Shown here: positions 56,625 to 64,000 of the stretch, piece by piece
Numbering within the stretch: position 1 is the first letter of the stretch
How the letters are laid out: every line of letters begins with the position of its first letter
Source of the DNA: Macrotrachela quadricornifera
Taxonomy: Eukaryota > Rotifera > Eurotatoria > Philodinida > Philodinidae
Reading direction: 5' to 3'
Assembly (NCBI GenBank): GCA_022393335.1
Contig: JAJEKB010000831.1
Span: 87,784 to 151,783, forward strand
DNA length: 64,000 nt
Notes under the pieces: model-generated
Told to the model about the DNA's origin: nothing
The model's database searches: none
What the model saw: only the letters and a program-made list of their open reading frames with translations
Translations under genes and position numbers: made by a program

Positions 56625-56766
56625 GGTAACGACAGAAGAGAACACGATTACATTTGCAGTCTCATATTCAGTATTAACACACGGCATTTGTCTAGCAACA
56701 AACCCTGCTAATGTTATCATTTGATGAATTAAAAAAAAACAGCTAAATTCTTCACTAACAATAAAT
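56625..56766 (+). other. Candidate non-coding exon
   Basis: The 142-base stretch is preceded by a long pyrimidine tract and TTTCTGCAG, and followed by GTAAGTAAAA. These are close to ideal 3' and 5' splice sites on one strand. No long frame runs through it, so it would be a 5' untranslated or long non-coding RNA exon. I see no partner exon. Confidence 0.35.
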
Positions 56767-59450
56767 GTAAGTAAAAAAAAAACTAATACTAATATAACAA
56801 ATTTTGTTCCAATATCACGTCATATATTTTCTTTTTCGTTTCATTTTTTTATTTATTAATAAAAACAATGATCATGTAATTTTTTTTAAAAATCAATCAA
56901 CAAAATACCAAACTTTTTCGCTTAGTTAACAATCGAAAGATAAAACAATTTATAGCATATTTATCTTTATGTACCTTTTTCTTACTTGATATATATACAT
57001 AGTGGTGAAAGGAATAATAATATTTTTTATTTTAATGTTTTACATACTATAGGAATAAATCAGAAGATTTTTTAAATGATATTTTTTTTACTAATAATAT
57101 ATCTATAAATGATATCGGAACAATATATTCAAATTAAAAAAAAAAACATTATAAATTATTTAAAGAATAGTTCTAGACAATCTATTTAATCATAATAATT
57201 AATTTTGAAATATATGAAATTTTACTTTTTTTTTTTTATAAATGAAGAATAGATTCAAAAATATTTTATAATGATATTTGTTTTAATTTTCGTTTTAAAT
57301 GAAGCTTATATTCATGTAAAAGAATATGTGTATAAAATATTAATACAAAAAATTCTTTCAGTAAAACAAATATTATTTACAGATTTATTTGACAATTTTG
57401 TTTTTAATTAATTATGTATAGGTATCTGGGACATTAAAAAAAGTAGTTTCCATTGAGAAATATGTAAATAAATTATGCTTTAGTCTAGAGCTCTCAATAG
57501 GATTTCCTAACAAAATGTAGATATATACAGCTAATCAAGAAAAGAAATTTTTAATGTCGACTTTTGACTTCCTAGTTTTAGTAGTCCAACATAAGTAATG
57601 TGCATATTTACTTGAAGCTAAATAAGGTTTACAATCTCAAGAATGAAAAAAATCATCTGGATATATATTATAGCAACTGAAAAAGACCTATAAGCTCTAG
57701 CTGTAAGAATTCCCAAAGATGAAGTCTCATAAACTACATAAAAGTAAAACGACTATCCATATTAATTAAAAATTATTTGTTATTAAATAGAAATTTTTCG
57801 ATGCATAGCCTTGAGATTTATTGTAAACTATTCTATTAATTTTGTTCTCATTTATTTATTTGATCGATTGAACTAAACTTGTAAAAAATTCCATAAGAAT
57901 GAAATATCTATATCATAAAGATTAATTGTCTATATGATGATATGAAATAAATTCTGAAAGTTAGTATTGCTGTCAGTTGTAAGAAGGTTTTCAACTGAAC
58001 TAGACAGAATAATATATCATTTAATATACACAAAAAAATTTCTTGTAATAGTTAGTCAATTTCGAGATTGTTTTACAAAAACTATGCATTTGAATAATTA
58101 TAGAAATGTTTTATAATTTTTCTTTTTACTTTTACTTTGATTTAAATTTCTTATTTTTGTAATTATATATAAATGTATGCTTACAATCCAAAAGAAAAAA
58201 TATAAAAATCAACCAATTGCTATTGATCGAGCATCAGCTGGTTTACTTCTATTGGTTGACGGTAGTCAATAGAAGTATTGATTCTCTTCGTTCTTGTTCG
58301 TGAAAACGATAGAGAACAACTCGACAACTAATAATAGTAATAACAACAGCGAAAAGAAGAAAAAAAAAAGAAAGTAAATGATAAAGATAAAAAAAACCTA
58401 AGATGAGTTATATGAAATGAAGTGAAGAGAATGTAGTTTATTTTTCATTTATTTATAATATTAATTTATATTAGTTCATGGATGATAAACTTACGAATAA
58501 GGTAATTTGAATAGAATATTATTCAATGATTGAATAAATTTTACATTATACGAAACTGGTTTTACATCCTTCTCTTAAGAATAATAGGATTTTTATATCC
58601 ATAAATTACGAGAAAAGAAGGATAAATTACTTTCTATTTTGGAAACTTTGTATTAATATGCAGATTAAAAAAGTTATCTGGTAGTGATAATTGCTCACCT
58701 TTGACATGAAAGGTATATTTTCATGTCGTAAAAGTTAAATACTTAAAAATAATATTTGATATGGATATTACTTACAATTGAATATTGACTTTATATGTGC
58801 CATGTCTTTCAATATTTGTCAAACAAAATAAGTAATCATATTTGAAGAATAATTTGAGAATATTTCTATTGTAATTATTTTCGATATATAGAAAAAAAAT
58901 CTTATCTTTTATATACTTTGATTTATTCTCGAAGTTTTTATCAAAATCTTGATAATTTATTGAATAGGAACTTGTTTATCCGATTAAAAATTATTAATCT
59001 TACAGATTTATGAAATAGTTACCTAATTTATTTTATTTATTATCGAAATATCTATAGTCAAGGTAACTGAAAATATATTTAAAATTTATACACCTTATCT
59101 AGTTTGATATATTACAAAAATTATCAACAATATAGTGTGTATGTTATGCATGACACATTTGCATGTATGCATATCTTAATATATATGTATCCCATGATAT
59201 TTTATCCATTCTTTATCATCAGCTATTTTCGTATTATTTTATGCAAACGATTATTCAGTACAAAATACCAAAAAACTTGACTTGTTTCTTCTAAAAAAAA
59301 TTCATACATAAAAAACCATTGAGTCTCTATATAGATCATTGTTTTTCTATTTTCTTTTTTTTTTTTCTTATATATTATCATCATTGTTATTTTGCGTTTC
59401 TTACAAGGACATACTGACGGCAGCAAAAATACTGTTTGTCTTTCTTCGCT

Positions 59451-59486
59451 GTGCGTATGTGTGCGTGTGTGTGTGTGCGCGCGCGC
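59451..59486. repeat. Alternating GT/GC tract
   Basis: GTGCGTATGTGTGCGTGTGT then GTGTGCGCGCGCGC: an alternating purine-pyrimidine run able to adopt Z-DNA, inside an island of mixed base composition. Confidence 0.9.
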
Positions 59487-60098
59487 TTATATGTAAGACT
59501 CAGCCGTCCGACCAGATGATTTCTGCAGGAGCGTTTACTTGTTTTGACAGTTCGACGCTTTTCTGCGGTAAATACAATGCATTCTCTATCTTTCTCTCTT
59601 TCTTTTTATCGTAACCACAACTATGAAAGAAAAAAAAGAAGAAATATTTTTGCCTTTGCAAGTTTCATTACTTTCTTTTCTCTTCATAAACACGACACAT
59701 TCGAGAGAAAGACGAATATACCAAAATATTCTATAGAAAAAAAAAAGGAAAGAAGAAAAAGAAGAATGCACTTGATCATAATATTTTTGTTCTTTGAAAC
59801 AAAAAAAAAAAAAAACAAGAAAAAGAGGAAAACATAACGATAATAATAAAAACCTACTTTGTTAATTTTTATATCATTTGGAATAGAAATAAACGATTAT
59901 TACAACGTAAAAGATCACAAATGATTATTTAACGGTAATATATACATTTATAAGTAAATTTTTATTTTTATCGAAGTTCTTTTAACAATTTACCATGAAC
60001 GTAATAGTCCTTGACATAATGCATGCAATTAAAAATGAATAGATAAGTCAAACACAAACTGTAAATGAATAATAATTGTTTATATGAAATATTTTCAA

Positions 60099-60101
<3 letters not shown>

Positions 60102-60130
<29 letters not shown>
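60102..60130. repeat. (AT)n microsatellite
   Basis: About fourteen AT units, directly readable. A shorter run lies at about 60504-60523. Confidence 0.95.
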
Positions 60131-60136
<6 letters not shown>

Positions 60137-60627
60137 TTATTGTTAGTTTTTTTTCAAATCGATTATAATAATTATTTTTTATCTAATTTGTTTTCGTTCT
60201 GATATACTGATTAATGAAAGAAAAAAAAAGCGCTTATTTTATTAAAGTTTCTCTTTTCCAAATTTATAAGTAAGTCAAATCTAGTCGTTGAAAACAAATT
60301 GACAACAACATCATACAATATATATATATATAAAAGAGAAAATTTAAATACCTCAATGATGTAAAAACAAAAAAAGAAATGAGAGAAAAGCAAAGAAAGT
60401 ATAGTCGTGCTTTTTTTTTGTTGTGTTCTGTTTTTTACTCAGTCAGTTGCTCGACACCATCATCATTTATTATACCCCCCTTTCCTTTACCAGTAAAAGT
60501 AACATATATATATATATATATATTGTGTATTATTATTAAAAATAATTTTATTTTATTTTATTTTTTTATTCTAGATAAAATCTTCAATTTTATTTTATGA
60601 ATGTTATAATACAATGTTTTGACTGAC

Positions 60628-60680
60628 CCTGAGACCCTAATTTGAGAATGATATTGATTCTCTCAGGTTTCGGTCTCCGG
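60628..60680 (+). repeat. Hairpin-forming patch
   Basis: CCTGAGA pairs with TCTCAGG, and alternatively GAGACC with GGTCTC around GAGAAT/ATTCTC. Several competing stems make a compact structured stretch. It lacks the long, regular stem of a microRNA precursor. Confidence 0.4.
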
Positions 60681-61941
60681 TTCGATCATTCATTATAAAT
60701 GCAGAATGTTATATATGTACTAATTCTAGCTATCATCGATCATAAGAAAATAAACAAATGTCTTTGATAAAGATTCTATTTTTATCAATCAAGATTATTG
60801 ATGATAGAAACAATAAAACAATTTTTCATTTGTATATAACATAAAACAAAGACAAAAAATAACAAGAATGTATTCTTCAATTTTTATTAATCAATACTAA
60901 TTATTAAAATTTTAGGTTTTATTTAATATAGAAATAGAATAAAGAAATTCTCATGATTTATCTTTAAATTAATTCAGTTTTTAATATCTACAGAAACGTT
61001 TGTAGAGATTAATGATATCGATATATATTACTAGATAGAAAATTCAAAATATTATTTACAAATAAATTTATTCAAAATTTGTTCATTATTAAACGTTTAT
61101 TCATACTATTGTTAAAATACTTTCTAAACAATATAACCATTCAATTATATTGTCTATTAACTAATTATTTAATCTGTACAACTAACATAATATTTTTCGA
61201 ATTATAAAAAATCTTATGAATTAATAACAAATATTTACTCAATTATATTTTCATTGTATAATGACATAATTTGATTCAATATATATTGAATGTATTTTCT
61301 GAATATATTCATTTTTTTATTTTGTAAAATTTTATATTTTAAATGAATATTTCTTACATAGTAGTTATTTCACACCTATTTCTCGATAAGAAATCTAATA
61401 CAAAACAAAAAATATTTCATTCCGATATACATGTCTCTTTTAACATATTTCACCTTTATGATGATTTCGTTTTTTGATAGGAGATAAAGCTATTTTTTTT
61501 TTATATTGTTTATCAGTCACTCATATTTCCCAAATAATTTATAATTCTATTTTTATCGTAATATTATTCTTGTACGCATCGATTCATTAGTAAAATTTGT
61601 ATTGAATCAATACTTTTTTTGTTTTCTATATAATAATTTTTGTTATTTAACATGAAATTAATTTAAATCTCTTATGTCAATTATTCGATTGACATTAAAT
61701 AAAAATATAATCTAGAAAACGATTTCATATTAGTTTTTTTTTCTTCTTAAAGAATAGCAATTATTATGTGAATTATATCTAACTTTTTATTCTTTCATTT
61801 GAATACAGAATTTTTTATAATTAATTTATGAACATATTTGCATTTTGCAAAAGTATTACAAATTCTTCATGAGATAATTCTTTCAGATTTTCCAATCAAA
61901 TAATGACAAGTTTTGATCAATCACAATTAGAATAGGTTTGT

Positions 61942-62790
61942 TTACTTGAACTGCATAACAGTTTTTTGTCGTTGATATATAAATTCGTTCGAATGAGATG
62001 AAGGATGAGATAAATAATCATAATATGTATTATACCATCGATCAAGAAATGTCCAAAATGTTGACATATTCTTTCGACCAAGTTGATGATGATAATAATG
62101 ACCAACTGAACCATGCCATACATAACGACTTAAACAATTCCAATTATGAAACATCCATGGAAAATCATAACCTGAATGACTATTTGTTGCTTCAAAATGT
62201 ATTAATAGAATAGATACAAGACGAGTTAATGGATCCATTTGAAGTGGAATCATAGCTCCTAAGAAGAAGATAAGTCCAGCAACTGTTTCAAGTCCACTTG
62301 CATAAAAACCATTCCAAGCATAAATATATCTTCCGCAACTAGCATGATGTTTCGCATGTGCTCGATGAAACAATGAAGCAATACGTGGATGTATATGAGT
62401 AACATGGTGAAATACATGAGTTAATATATCAAAAATAATAGTATAACCTACTGATTTCCATAACAACGTCCACCAAGTAGGTGCTTCATATGAATGATGA
62501 TTAGGTTGATGAAATAACATTTCATATAGTACCAATGGAGCAATATGCCATTTGAGCATATTAAGAAATGATGATTTAATGTAATAAGCAATTTCTTTTG
62601 GTGACGTATGCAAATCTCTTCGAATCTTATATTCTTTTCCTGGTAAATAATCAAGTTCGACAAGAGCATAGATACACATCAAAATTAAACACCATGTAAT
62701 ACGAATGATATGTTCAGGCAAAAGATGATCCATATACCAATGTTGATTTGATAATGTTCCATGTACATAATCAAGAAATTTTGATGACAT
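61942..62790 (-). CDS. Fatty acid hydroxylase / sterol desaturase family membrane enzyme
   Basis: Non-haem di-iron oxygenase of the ER membrane. A single exon encodes 282 residues from ATG 62790 (MSSKFLDYVHGT); the frame is open three codons further only to a TTG. Several hydrophobic segments span the membrane. The histidine clusters of the family are present: THVFHH, HRAHAKHH and GHYYHHQLG, with a further HFEATNSHSGYD. The end has FWTFLDRWYNT, matching the usual closing D-R-x-x-x-T pattern. The substrate (sterol, fatty acyl or alkylglycerol) cannot be told. The lack of introns is notable beside the heavily split neighbours; retroposition or horizontal acquisition are both possible. Confidence 0.85.
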   Translation of the reverse strand: MSSKFLDYVHGTLSNQHWYMDHLLPEHIIRITWCLILMCIYALVELDYLPGKEYKIRRDLHTSPKEIAYYIKSSFLNMLKWHIAPLVLYEMLFHQPNHHSYEAPTWWTLLWKSVGYTIIFDILTHVFHHVTHIHPRIASLFHRAHAKHHASCGRYIYAWNGFYASGLETVAGLIFFLGAMIPLQMDPLTRLVSILLIHFEATNSHSGYDFPWMFHNWNCLSRYVWHGSVGHYYHHQLGRKNMSTFWTFLDRWYNTYYDYLSHPSSHSNEFIYQRQKTVMQFK

Positions 62791-64000
62791 TTTACACAAC
62801 TATTCTATTCAATAATGATGAAGAGAAATGTGACAACATCTCTTATCATATATTCAGTAGATTATTTTAAAATGACGTCAGCAACAGATACACTTCTGAC
62901 TAATATATTGAAGAACGAAGTACATAGTTTTTACTCTACTTGTTTGAATATTCTTGTTGTCATCCTGAAAAGGCTATTATAATTACTCATTATATATTAT
63001 TTGAAATAATTAAAGAACATATGTACAACTTGCTTTGATGGTATTTTTTTACATATACATTCATTTGAATTGTTTCATCATTCAAGTGATAGATCAGAAA
63101 GAGAATTATGTTATATCATAATTTAAATTTTTTGTTCATTCATCATTGGAAGAAATAATAACAAACGATCACTCTTTCAAAGACAAAGTATAATTTATTA
63201 TAGTACTAATATAAATATTTTAAAACTATTTCATTAAAAATCGTTCGAATTCTTTGATAGTTTTTATATTTACTGTTTTTGACTTGATATTTTACATCTA
63301 AGAAAGTATTTCTCGTATGATTCAGATTTCGGCTGGAAACTGATAAGTCATTACGTGAGATACTTTATCATTGATAAAATATTTACTAATTATTACTGGT
63401 GTATGTAAGGTTGTGATCATGTTATAAACGTTAGTTTTCACGAAATTTCATTAAAAAAGAGAAGAAATAGTTGAAGAATATTAAGCCTCTTTGGATTGTC
63501 TAGATGTTTCTATTTGTTTCTTTAAGTATTATCTGATTATTATGACGAATATATCAATCATAAGTCTTAGTCTCTTTAATATTGAAAGGATATCATTGAC
63601 CATTACTCATTTAATATTTAACTAATTTTATTGATTTTAATTTGTTGGTATTATGATTAAAGTGTTTCTATGGTAATCTTAGTTTTATTATATTCAAAGC
63701 AAACATAATCGAACTTTTCCTATGTTATTTCTTTGTGCAATTGATGAATAACTACTACCGAAAAAATGAAGTCTGTAACTATTTCATATAACATGAAAAC
63801 ACTAGAAAAAAGAATCTTATTTTTGTACAAGTTTTTTTTTGCAAACAGTTGTATATCAAATCTATAATATTCTTTAAAATTTGTTTTTTTTTTTATTATG
63901 ATGATTTATTCAGTTTTTAATATCATTGAATTTTTGAAACTTTTTAAATTTTTAGATTTTTTATAATATTAAACAAAGAAATTTACATATTGCTTATTCT
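62791..64000. other. 3' flank without a supported gene
   Basis: The last 1.2 kb holds the promoter side of the hydroxylase gene and then AT-rich sequence with no exon-like frame, RNA gene or repeat of note. Confidence 0.5.

Larger units (their letters stand above)
54737..61941. other. Large gene-poor region
   Basis: About 7.2 kb with no supported coding gene. It contains two islands of more mixed composition (about 56100-56760 and 59400-59620) that look like promoter or first-exon sequence, a candidate untranslated exon at 56625-56766, (CT)n, (GT/GC)n and (AT)n tracts, and a hairpin-rich patch at 60628-60680. The long A/T runs elsewhere give only spurious short frames. It may be the 5' part of a gene whose coding exons lie elsewhere. 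Confidence 0.5.

Noticed and set aside
56183..56724. Several overlapping frames on both strands
   Set aside because: They arise from purine- and pyrimidine-rich low-complexity sequence; composition alone explains them.
60628..60680. Possible microRNA precursor
   Set aside because: The stems compete and are short; there is no continuous stem of 20 or more pairs.
62791..62799. Upstream start for the hydroxylase (three codons earlier)
   Set aside because: The earlier codon is TTG; the first ATG is at 62790, as expected in a nuclear gene.

Overview
The window looks like nuclear DNA of a small-genome animal. It is strongly AT-rich and carries split genes with mostly 50-100 bp GT-AG introns, standard stop codons and clear animal families: two Smads, a group II PAK kinase, TBC1D25, CFAP99, CCDC157, DHTKD1, FKBP12, eIF4E and ribosomal eL42. 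Gene density, intron style and AT bias suggest a lophotrochozoan such as a bdelloid rotifer (Rotaria-like). That is an inference; no species marker is present. Gene models were built by hand from splice signals, reading phase and remembered family sequences, so exon edges may be off by a base or two.

Layout. 1-3 kb: no confident gene, a coding-like fragment and a G-rich island. 3.05-4.5 kb (-): proline-rich protein with repeats like cytoskeletal alveolin-type proteins. 5.1-9.7 kb (-): DHTKD1. 10.4-11.6 kb (-): GPI-type Ig-domain surface protein. 11.7-16.4 kb: gene-poor and low-complexity. 16.4-17.2 kb (-): eIF4E, sharing a 292 bp divergent promoter with CCDC157 (+, 17.5-24.1 kb). 24.3-26.6 kb (-): PAK4-type kinase, convergent with CCDC157. 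29.1-36.1 kb (-): FKBP12, Smad A, eL42, Smad B. 36.1-40 kb: gene-poor, with a piggyBac-type MITE. 40.0-43.6 kb (-): TBC1D25. 44.4-47.2 kb (-): MCC-like coiled-coil protein with tRNA-Arg(TCT) nested in an intron on the other strand. 47.3-51.7 kb (-): CFAP99, divergent from a SUEL-lectin/CUB membrane protein (+, 51.9-54.7 kb). 54.7-61.9 kb: gene-poor, with one well-formed candidate untranslated exon. 61.9-62.8 kb (-): intronless fatty-acid hydroxylase/sterol desaturase family protein.

The genes do not form one pathway. The neighbours are ordinary housekeeping, signalling and ciliary genes, and no operon-like system is visible. The observations most worth following are: two tandem Smads whose MH1 DNA-contact hairpin is replaced and whose activation motifs are altered; a PAK whose CRIB motif has lost key positions; a 15-nt microexon in the eIF4E cap pocket; a splice donor inside a perfect hairpin; and several unusually long introns that contain imperfect foldback (MITE-like) elements.
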